In this document: positions 1 to 5,541 of the stretch, piece by piece
Numbering within the stretch: the stretch's first letter is position 1
Layout of the letters: each line of letters starts with the position of its first letter
NCBI GenBank assembly: GCA_902385025.1
Contig: CABMDX010000213.1
Coordinates: 1-11,383 of the forward strand
Direction: 5' to 3'
DNA length: 11,383 nucleotides
Source: an uncultured archaeon
GTDB taxonomy: Archaea > Halobacteriota > Methanosarcinia > Methanotrichales > Methanotrichaceae
Notes under the pieces: generated by a model
Databases searched by the model: none
What the model was told of the DNA's origin: nothing
What the model saw: the letters and a program-made list of their open reading frames with translations, nothing else
Made by a program: the position numbers and the translations under genes

Positions 1-1
1 G

Positions 2-580
2 GCCCTGGTCGATCTCATGGTCGTGCTGCCCTACTATCTGCCCATCATCTTCCCCGACCTGCGGTTCCTCAGGGCACTGCGGCTCTTTCGGCTCTTCCGG
101 GTGCTGAAGCTGGCGCGCTACTCCGAATCGCTGCAGACATTCCTCGATGTGCTGCGGCTGAAGAAGGAGGAGCTACTCCTCATGTTCTTCGCCATTATGA
201 TCCTCCTCGTCGTATCCTCCAGTCTGATGTATGATGCCGAGCACGAGGCCCAGCCCAAGGCCTTCGCCAACATCCCTGCGGCCATGTGGTGGGGAATCGT
301 GACCTTGGCCACGGTGGGCTATGGAGATGTCTACCCGGTCACGCCCTGGGGCAAGCTCATAGGCTCGATAGTGGTGATACTTGGGATAGGGCTCTTCGCC
401 CTGCCCACGGGCGTTTTGGCCTCCGGCTTTGCCGAGGTGCTGGCTAAGAGAAAGGAGGAGAGAGAAGAGCAAATGAGGCATGTGGTATGCCCTCACTGCG
501 GAAGGCGTATCGATGAGAGGCAGGCCTGCCCGAAGGAGGCTCGATTGGTGGCGGGGCCAAAAGAGGTTAGCGGAAAATAG
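2..580 (+). CDS. Voltage-gated potassium channel, C-terminal part (5' end outside the window)
   Basis: The reading frame is open from base 2, so the gene begins upstream of the window and 192 residues are visible. The visible part starts in a hydrophobic S3-like helix. A voltage-sensor S4 follows, with basic residues at every third position (seven Arg/Lys in the stretch RFLRALRLFRLFRVLKLAR). Then come S5, a pore helix with the selectivity filter TVGYGD near fragment residue 105, and S6 containing ALPTGVLASGF. This order is that of six-helix Kv-type channels, which pass K+ across the cytoplasmic membrane in response to voltage. The cytoplasmic tail is short and charged (KRKEEREEQ) and ends in a CPHC-x9-C motif that may be part of a zinc ribbon; a fourth ligand is not obvious. 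The physiological role cannot be read from the context. Confidence 0.9.
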   Translation, partial: ALVDLMVVLPYYLPIIFPDLRFLRALRLFRLFRVLKLARYSESLQTFLDVLRLKKEELLLMFFAIMILLVVSSSLMYDAEHEAQPKAFANIPAAMWWGIVTLATVGYGDVYPVTPWGKLIGSIVVILGIGLFALPTGVLASGFAEVLAKRKEEREEQMRHVVCPHCGRRIDERQACPKEARLVAGPKEVSGK

Positions 581-586
581 TTCCAG

Positions 587-614
587 GTTGCGTAATATAT
601 GTTGCGTTAATATA
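587..614. repeat. Tandem imperfect 14-bp direct repeat
   Basis: GTTGCGTAATATAT (587-600) is followed without a gap by GTTGCGTTAATATA (601-614). The shared core is GTTGCGT plus an A/T-rich tail. The repeat lies just after the channel stop codon. It could be a binding site for a regulator or a chance product of A/T-rich sequence. Confidence 0.5.
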
Positions 615-814
615 ATTTTACATATAATGATTCTGCAAAATGTACAGAAAATAGTACGGATCAAATAGTCTACAATTTTAGAGTCGTACCATTCGCTGCC
701 GTTTTCAAAACCTCGGTTTTGCTGGCCGAGTGAAAATAAGTGCATAAAAAAATAAAGAATTATATTGCATTAGATGATCCCTAAATTTTCGCTTTAGCAG
801 AGACAAACGCTGCT

Positions 815-824
815 TTTTTATACT
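815..824 (+). promoter_or_regulatory. Candidate archaeal TATA box for the small-protein/radical SAM unit
   Basis: TTTTTATACT sits 48-57 nt upstream of the ATG at 872. An archaeal TATA box normally places the transcription start about 25 nt downstream, near 845 here, which would leave a leader of roughly 27 nt with room for the Shine-Dalgarno sequence at 861-866. No clear BRE element is visible. The call rests on composition and spacing only. Confidence 0.45.
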
Positions 825-841
825 ATCGGGATAGTTGTATA
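819..841. promoter_or_regulatory. Operator-like inverted repeat overlapping the TATA box
   Basis: TATACTATC (819-827) and GATAGTTGTATA (830-841) form an inverted repeat around a GG spacer, with one extra T at 836 in the right arm; the inner six base pairs ACTATC/GATAGT are perfect. The dyad overlaps the proposed TATA element and ends just before the predicted transcription start. That is where an archaeal repressor would block TBP/TFB or polymerase. No regulator gene is visible nearby. Confidence 0.45.
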
Positions 842-860
842 ACACTCAATAGTTCACAAA

Positions 861-866
861 GAGGAG
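861..866 (+). promoter_or_regulatory. Ribosome binding site that decides the start of the 96-residue protein
   Basis: GAGGAG lies five bases before the ATG at 872. The GTG at 866, which opens the same frame two codons earlier, overlaps this sequence and would have no Shine-Dalgarno of its own. The ATG at 872 is therefore the better start. Confidence 0.7.
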
Positions 867-871
867 TGTCT

Positions 872-1162
872 ATGAGTTCGATTAAGTTAAAGCTGACTCC
901 AGAAGAGGAAAAGCAGCTCGAAGCTTTCGTTAGAGAGCACCCTGATATAATTCAGAAGCTGCGCAAGCCACTGGAAGCTCAACCGCATGAGTGCGGGGAA
1001 AAAGGATCGCATCATGGTCAGGGGCTCAAACTGGTAGCCCCGCGCGAATCGGATATCGCTACTCTCTCTGCCCTGGCCTCTCGGGTGTCCATGGGCGAAA
1101 AAATCGCAGATGTCGATTGGCAAGAAGTCGCATTTGTCGGGGCCTGCGTCTTCGTAGGATAA
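872..1162 (+). CDS. Unrecognised 96-residue protein, possible substrate or partner of the adjacent radical SAM enzyme
   Basis: I do not recognise a family. The first 30 or so residues are a charged, probably helical segment containing LTPEEEKQLEAFVREHPDI. A middle section is rich in Gly and His (CGEKGSHHGQG, residues 41-51). A second helix-like stretch (about 58-72) follows, and the C-terminus is hydrophobic and Gly/Val-rich, ending WQEVAFVGACVFVG with Cys92. There is no signal peptide or membrane helix. The gene has a good Shine-Dalgarno and its own candidate promoter, and precedes the radical SAM gene by 102 nt on the same strand. A charged helical head, a linker and a short distinctive tail next to a B12/radical SAM enzyme is the layout of a modified-peptide precursor. 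No protease, transporter or classic leader motif (double Gly, Nif11, nitrile-hydratase-like) is visible, so this is conjecture. It could equally be a small accessory or regulatory protein. Confidence 0.7.
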   Translation: MSSIKLKLTPEEEKQLEAFVREHPDIIQKLRKPLEAQPHECGEKGSHHGQGLKLVAPRESDIATLSALASRVSMGEKIADVDWQEVAFVGACVFVG

Positions 1163-1189
1163 GCTGGCCCTGGATGCCTTTTCGCGAAC

Positions 1190-1227
1190 AGCAAGCTCAA
1201 GCAAAGCTTTCATAGCCTGAGCTTGCT
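1190..1227 (+). promoter_or_regulatory. Perfect 10-bp inverted repeat between the small gene and the radical SAM gene
   Basis: AGCAAGCTCA (1190-1199) and TGAGCTTGCT (1218-1227) are exact reverse complements separated by an 18-nt loop that itself contains the palindrome AAAGCTTT. The right arm is followed by TTC and then mixed sequence, so there is no proper T-tract. In RNA this would form a stable hairpin 27 nt after the stop codon of the small protein and 37 nt before the radical SAM start codon. It could stabilise the upstream message, partly end transcription, or mark a processing site, making the small protein more abundant than the enzyme. Confidence 0.5.
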
Positions 1228-1264
1228 TTCTATCATCGTCATTCAATATTGAAAGGATGCCGTA

Positions 1265-3442
1265 ATGGACCAAGATCTCGACTTCCTGTTTGTTTTCCCC
1301 AATACGCCCTATGGGTATTACCGCGGATTCACTTATAATATCGGTGCGGCGCGCATGATTTGGAATCTCAGGCAAAATGCCCATGCTGCGGAGCAGTACT
1401 GCCCGCAGGCCTTCTACACCTTCGCAGAAACCGCCCGAGATATGCTGGCGCGCCACCCTCGCTATGTGGGCTTCTCCTGTTTTGATGTTCATTTTCCATT
1501 GATCGCCGATATCGCTGCAAAGCTCAAACAGCAATCCAAAGATGTAAAAATCGTGGTGGGCGGGCCGACGGCAATGTTCTCGGACGAGGTGATCCTGACC
1601 CATTACCCGCAGATTGATTTGTGCGTGCGCGGTGAGGGCGAACAGACCGTCTTGGACCTTGTGGAGGGAGTTCCTCTCAATCAGATAGCCGGCCTTTCCT
1701 ATATCGCAGATGGCAAATTTCGCAGAAACCCCGACCGCGGTGCGATGAATGAGGAGGAGCTGAATCGATTTCCTTCGGTCTACGCTCCTGGACTCATCCC
1801 GCTGGAATATTCTCCCCAGGTTGGGATACTGACCTCCACAGGATGTTTTTATCGCTGCACGTATTGCCATTTCTCGGTGCTCTCAGGAGCGCGCATTCGC
1901 TTCTTTTCCGATGATCATGTGCTGGATGAAATCGAAAGGATTGCGCATTACTGGAGCACAGCGGATTGCGAGGATATTACCATCCCGATTTTGGATGAGG
2001 CCTTTACGGTGAACAAAAAGCGCACCCTGCGGCTATGTCGCGCCATCGAAGAGATGCAACTGCCTATTTCATTTACCTGCGGCACGCGTGGCGATTATAT
2101 TGACGAGGAAATTCTGGCTGCGCTGGCCGCTGCACGAGTGGAAGCGCTGTTCTTTGGACTGGAAAGCGGCTCACCTAAGATCCTGCGCAATGTGCGCAAA
2201 GCGATGGTCAAAGGCACCGAGGATGCAGAGTACCGCGCTGAACGCAGCTTTATTGCCTCGATTCGCAAAAATGTGAAATTGGCCCGTGAGGCAGGCTTTG
2301 GGGTATCGGTCAGCGCGATTTTTGGTCTGCCCGGAGAAACCGAGAATGAAGCCCGGCAGACTCTGGAGGTGATCAAGGACCTGGGCGTTCCCTATATGCA
2401 TAATATCCTGCAGGTCTACCGCGGCACGCAGCTCTGGCAGGAAAAGGAACAATACGGCATCCAGACGAAAAACTTCAATCGCCGCTGGCAGATCCCACAT
2501 GAGACGATCGCAGCCTACGATCTGACAAAAGTCCCGATCTTGTCCGGGCAGGACCGTGTCTTTTCTAACATGCGCAGAAATGAAATCCAGGCAGTCTTTG
2601 CGGCTTTTGTCGGCCCCGAATCATGCGAGGACACCATCCCTTCTCCGGTTTTGATGCGAGACACGAGGCAATCGCCCTGGAAGAGCGATTTTCTCCACCA
2701 GCACTATAAATTGGGTTCTCGCCTGGTATTGTGTGATATGGGCGCTCCCGGAGAGGCGCGCTGGCTAGACGATTTCATTTACCCAACCAGCCTTCCGGTG
2801 CTATTAAGTTCCTCTGTGGATCGCACCCATGGCGGCATGATCTTGCGGCGCGAATGGCCATTGTTAAACAAGGCCGAGCTGGGCCACGCCATCTGGCTAA
2901 CTAATGTGGCTGCGCTATTCTCTTTTGACGAAGAACAGGCTCGCCTGGTATTCAAAGCGAGCGCGCAAACAGAGACTATGATCGCCAATATCATAATCGT
3001 TGGCCAGCCGGACCTGCCGCTCTTGTACAAGGTTGCGCGGGCCATTACTACAAGGCAGCCGATATCCTGCGTCTATTCTCCGGAGCTGCTGGTAACGATG
3101 GTAGCCGATATCGCTGCAGTGACCTGCAGCGGATACCCGGATGACGATCGCATTTGCCTGGGCGCGAAGGATGAATGTGTAGCACGCGCCGCACTACTGT
3201 TTCCCGAACTACAGCCGCTCAGCGCGGATGAGCTGAGCGCTCCGGGGATCAAGGAAGCCATCGATTTATTGAATAATGCGGTTAAAATTGTCCGGCTGCT
3301 CAGCGCTGCAGAGAACAGGCCGCTGGAGAAAGGCAGCACAATTGCTTTACAGCCGCAAGGTCAACGGGTTTTGGGGATTTACCAGGCATACGCATTACTC
3401 TATAATCCGCGTCAGGGCGTGCTAAAGCTATTGTCTGGTTAA
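1265..3442 (+). CDS. Cobalamin-binding-type radical SAM enzyme with an unrecognised C-terminal region
   Basis: This 725-residue protein has three parts. Residues 1-160 look like a B12-binding Rossmann domain (IVVGGPTA at 96-103 and RGEGE at 122-126, both usual in this superfamily) but lack the DxHxxG loop, as many B12/radical SAM proteins do. Residues about 185-440 are a radical SAM barrel with the 4Fe-4S motif C194-x3-C198-x2-C201 in STGCFYRCTYC, the HpnJ-like segment DEAFTVNKKR (244-253), FGLESGS (297-303) and FGLPGETE (353-360). Residues about 450-725 match nothing I know and include a small Cys cluster (CSGYPDDDRICLGAKDEC). Related enzymes use SAM and a 4Fe-4S cluster to make a 5'-deoxyadenosyl radical, often for methylation or rearrangement of unactivated carbons. 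The substrate here is unknown. The ATG at 1265 has AAAGGA eight bases upstream. The 96-residue gene directly upstream may encode a substrate or partner. Confidence 0.88.
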   Translation: MDQDLDFLFVFPNTPYGYYRGFTYNIGAARMIWNLRQNAHAAEQYCPQAFYTFAETARDMLARHPRYVGFSCFDVHFPLIADIAAKLKQQSKDVKIVVGGPTAMFSDEVILTHYPQIDLCVRGEGEQTVLDLVEGVPLNQIAGLSYIADGKFRRNPDRGAMNEEELNRFPSVYAPGLIPLEYSPQVGILTSTGCFYRCTYCHFSVLSGARIRFFSDDHVLDEIERIAHYWSTADCEDITIPILDEAFTVNKKRTLRLCRAIEEMQLPISFTCGTRGDYIDEEILAALAAARVEALFFGLESGSPKILRNVRKAMVKGTEDAEYRAERSFIASIRKNVKLAREAGFGVSVSAIFGLPGETENEARQTLEVIKDLGVPYMHNILQVYRGTQLWQEKEQYGIQTKNFNRRWQIPHETIAAYDLTKVPILSGQDRVFSNMRRNEIQAVFAAFVGPESCEDTIPSPVLMRDTRQSPWKSDFLHQHYKLGSRLVLCDMGAPGEARWLDDFIYPTSLPVLLSSSVDRTHGGMILRREWPLLNKAELGHAIWLTNVAALFSFDEEQARLVFKASAQTETMIANIIIVGQPDLPLLYKVARAITTRQPISCVYSPELLVTMVADIAAVTCSGYPDDDRICLGAKDECVARAALLFPELQPLSADELSAPGIKEAIDLLNNAVKIVRLLSAAENRPLEKGSTIALQPQGQRVLGIYQAYALLYNPRQGVLKLLSG

Positions 3443-3821
3443 TTAGGGCCGGGGAGGCGATTGGAGGAAACATAAACAAAGCCCGGTAGCTGTCGGCGTC
3501 GTGTTTTGTTTGCAGGAGAAAACAGCATTGCTTTGCCCCTTTATCTTCATGATGCCCTCTATCTCCAAATTGTACCGGGCAGGATAGACGGAAATCGCGC
3601 CTGAGCCATCTACAGAGATCGTGCCAGTTCCCAGCCTTTGCATGCTGTTGGAACGCTCCCAGGAATGCTGCCTCAGCCTTCTGGTAGGCCTCCCATACAT
3701 ACTGCTCTTTCCTATCGATAACCAATAAAGAATTACTTCTGCGTTAAATGACAGTCAACGAAGGGCCTTCTGCCCACCCGCTCTTATTTGCAGGATTTTG
3801 GCTCAATTCTGCAGTGACAGT
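3443..3821. other. Region between convergent genes with no convincing gene; possible decayed ORF on the minus strand
   Basis: This stretch separates the radical SAM gene (+) from the alkylation-repair gene (-). Two overlapping minus-strand frames cross it. One runs 3443-3700 from an ATG preceded by AGGAAAGAG, and includes the protein-like stretch YNLEIEGIMKIKG. The other runs 3300-3725 from a TTG, starts VIDRKEQYVWEAYQKAEAAF, and overlaps the end of the radical SAM gene antisense. Neither matches a family I know, and protein-like segments alternate between frames, which would fit a frameshifted relic. TGACAGTC occurs twice (3749-3756, 3815-3822). No clear terminator hairpin was seen. Confidence 0.35.
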
Positions 3822-4532
3822 CTACCTTTCCATCGCCTTCTTCCTCATCTCCGCCGGCATCTTCTCCAATGCGTAGCGCAGTGCAGTCCTGGGCATCTTT
3901 GCCCGATTCTGCATGACGTAGCCAAAGACCTCCTCCTGGTGCTTCCTGCTTGCCTCCTTGAGCATCCAGCCGTAGCCCTTCTGCACCATATCGTCTTTAT
4001 CCTGGAGAAGCAGATCTGATATCTCGAAGACGTCAGAGAGGAACTCGCCTTTGCGGGCTGGGAGGATCAGCGTCACAGCCGAGGCGCGCCGCAGCCACCT
4101 GTTATCTCTGTGGGCCCATTCTTTGAGATTTTTCAGGAATTCGGGATACATCTCGATGAAGCTGCCAATGGTGTGGTTGCAGAGAGTATCGCATTTGGCC
4201 CAGTTATCCACGTACTGTTCCACCCATTTCTCGAATACCAGGAAGTCCTCAGGCACAAAACTGCGCCTCAGGGAATAGGCCCACTCGAAGGCTATGAAGG
4301 CCTCCTCGCCATAGTTCGAACGCAGGAGATCTTCACAAAGAGAGAATATCTGCCTTTTATTTCTGCCCATAATCATCTTCTGATGCTTCACAGCAATTTT
4401 TTTGACCTGGGCAGACTTTACTCCGTAGAACTTGACATCCTCCTTGAAGAAGCGCTGAGCGCTCATCCTGGTATTCTCGTCTGCGCTTTGTAGCAGCTCC
4501 TCTCTTACAGCCGCCAAAATATCTGTATCCAT
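3822..4532 (-). CDS. alkD: AlkD-like DNA alkylation repair glycosylase
   Basis: The product is 236 residues long, close to the 237 of Bacillus cereus AlkD, and has the helical HEAT-repeat character of that family. AlkD-type enzymes remove N3- and N7-alkylated purines from DNA as monofunctional glycosylases, without flipping the base. Residues W111 and D115 (WAKCD) correspond in spacing to the AlkD pair Trp109/Asp113. The pair RR at 148-149 (WLRRAS) fits the DNA-contacting Arg148, and W189 (GYGWMLKEA) fits Trp187. The frame opens 15 codons earlier, but the ATG at 4532 is chosen because AAAGGTG lies five bases before it and the length then matches the family. The gene stands alone, divergent from the ISOCOT-like gene. 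Fold and residues support the call well; the exact substrate range is not shown. Confidence 0.92.
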   Translation of the reverse strand: MDTDILAAVREELLQSADENTRMSAQRFFKEDVKFYGVKSAQVKKIAVKHQKMIMGRNKRQIFSLCEDLLRSNYGEEAFIAFEWAYSLRRSFVPEDFLVFEKWVEQYVDNWAKCDTLCNHTIGSFIEMYPEFLKNLKEWAHRDNRWLRRASAVTLILPARKGEFLSDVFEISDLLLQDKDDMVQKGYGWMLKEASRKHQEEVFGYVMQNRAKMPRTALRYALEKMPAEMRKKAMER

Positions 4533-4537
4533 TTTCG

Positions 4538-4544
4538 CACCTTT
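4538..4544 (-). promoter_or_regulatory. Ribosome binding site fixing the alkD start
   Basis: On the minus strand AAAGGTG is followed by five bases and then ATG at 4532. The match to the methanogen anti-Shine-Dalgarno and the spacing favour this start over the in-frame upstream one at 4577, which would also eat into the divergent promoter region. Confidence 0.65.
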
Positions 4545-4670
4545 GGAAAATTCTCTATGGCAGAGCGACTTCGCCACAAATTCCCTGGCAATTCGGATCT
4601 GAGGTTCAACTATTTGAGATCATCTTCTCTCGCAAGAATCATCAATGGCGACTGAGAATAGCGACAGAGC

Positions 4671-5441
4671 ATGCTGCAGTTCAACCTCACCCCAGCCGCA
4701 GGAAAGCGCCTGATCGCAATAGCCATATGCCGCCATCCTGCCGTCCAGAAGGCCCTCTTGAAGGGCACGCTCGTCATAGTCGCCGGAACCACGAACGGCT
4801 ATGTGGCAGAAGAGATCTTGAGAGGGCTCGGTCAGGCGGAGGGCTTTCGAAGAAGCCGCTTCTTTCGCGGCATCATCCTTCCGCCAGAGTTGAAAACGAC
4901 GGAATCCGGGCGGCTTCCTGACGAGCGCGACTTTCCCGGCGACGTTGTAATAACTGACGGTGTCTGGCGGAGAGGCAAAAGCATATTCGACGTAGCAGAG
5001 TCCATGAGGGAAGGAGATGTCATCCTGAAGGGAGCCAATGCGCTGGACCTGGCCCGCCGCCATGCTGCGGTGCTCATCGGCCATCCTCAGGGCGGGACCA
5101 CCATCAGCGCCCTGCAGGCCGCAATTGGGCGCAGGGTGCACCTGATCCTGCCAGTGGGCCTGGAAAAGCGCGTGCCTGGCGATCTGATGGAGCTGGCGGC
5201 GCGGCTGAATATGCCAGGCAACAGCGGCCTGCGCCTCATGCCTGTTCCGGGAGAGGTATTCAGTGAAATTGATGCCATCAAGCTGCTGACTGGCGCAGAG
5301 GCGGAGATCATCGCTGCAGGTGGCTTTGGTGGCGCCGAGGGCTCCGTCCGGTTAGCGGTTCGAGGAAGCGAAGAGCAGATGGAAATGGCAGAAAAGATCC
5401 TGGAATCGGCTGCAATTGAGCCTCCCTTTGGGCTGGGCTAA
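4671..5441 (+). CDS. Conserved-looking archaeal protein with ISOCOT-fold-like motifs, function unknown
   Basis: The product is 256 residues, soluble, with no signal peptide. Residues 32-50 ([19 protein letters not shown]) resemble the glycine-rich phosphate-binding loop of the RpiA/NagB/DeoR/CoA-transferase (ISOCOT) superfamily. Residues 92-127 (VVITDGVW, then [12 protein letters not shown]) resemble the following acidic and KG(G/A)-containing strand segments of Rpi[10 protein letters not shown] (136-144) and [11 protein letters not shown] (216-226) are further glycine-rich loops that may bind a ligand. It is not a recognisable RpiA, since the family's catalytic motifs are not intact, so a sugar-phosphate or CoA-related ligand is only an inference. 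The ATG at 4671 has no strong Shine-Dalgarno, and transcripts may have short leaders. The gene lies divergent from alkD and about 100 nt upstream of alaS on the same strand, so it could share a transcript with alaS. Confidence 0.75.
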   Translation: MLQFNLTPAAGKRLIAIAICRHPAVQKALLKGTLVIVAGTTNGYVAEEILRGLGQAEGFRRSRFFRGIILPPELKTTESGRLPDERDFPGDVVITDGVWRRGKSIFDVAESMREGDVILKGANALDLARRHAAVLIGHPQGGTTISALQAAIGRRVHLILPVGLEKRVPGDLMELAARLNMPGNSGLRLMPVPGEVFSEIDAIKLLTGAEAEIIAAGGFGGAEGSVRLAVRGSEEQMEMAEKILESAAIEPPFGLG

Positions 5442-5450
5442 AAAGACTGT

Positions 5451-5462
5451 CCGCTACAGCGG
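5451..5462 (+). other. Short hairpin after the ISOCOT-like gene
   Basis: CCGC (5451-5454) and GCGG (5459-5462) pair around a TACA loop ten bases after the stop codon. No T-tract follows directly; CCTTTT comes only about 25 nt later. It may be a weak transcript end or have no role. Confidence 0.25.
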
Positions 5463-5541
5463 CAGACGGATCGCCAATTTGAGAAAGCCTTTTAGTCTAA
5501 TGCCATATTGACAGTACCATTTCATCGATTGGTTGATCAAC

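Larger units (their letters stand above)
581..871. other. A/T-rich intergenic region with repeats and a promoter
   Basis: No convincing gene lies in these 291 bases; the ORFs crossing it on either strand are shadows of the channel gene or low-complexity frames. It is much richer in A/T than the flanking genes. It holds a tandem imperfect 14-bp direct repeat (587-600 and 601-614), a weak CTCGG/CCGAG hairpin (712-730), a short AGCAG/CTGCT hairpin running into T residues (796-819), and the TATA-like element plus dyad described separately. It probably contains the end of the channel transcript and the promoter of the downstream two-gene unit. Confidence 0.6.

Noticed and set aside
712-730. CTCGG/CCGAG stem as a regulatory RNA or terminator
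   Set aside because: Five base pairs with a nine-base loop and no T-tract; easily found by chance.
796-819. AGCAG/CTGCT hairpin followed by six T as a terminator of the channel gene
   Set aside because: The stem is only five base pairs, more than 200 nt from the channel stop, and the T run is better explained as part of the TATA element.
1484-1492. Asp-Val-His (residues 74-76) as a possible DxHxxG cobalamin-binding motif in the radical SAM protein
   Set aside because: It follows the strand VGFSCF, which corresponds to the third strand of the fold, not the loop after the first strand where the true motif sits, and the Gly is missing.
887-1870. Long minus-strand ORF (327 codons) opposite the small gene and the start of the radical SAM gene
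   Set aside because: It lies antisense to two frames with good family or ribosome-binding evidence, has no recognisable motifs, and reads like a codon-bias shadow.
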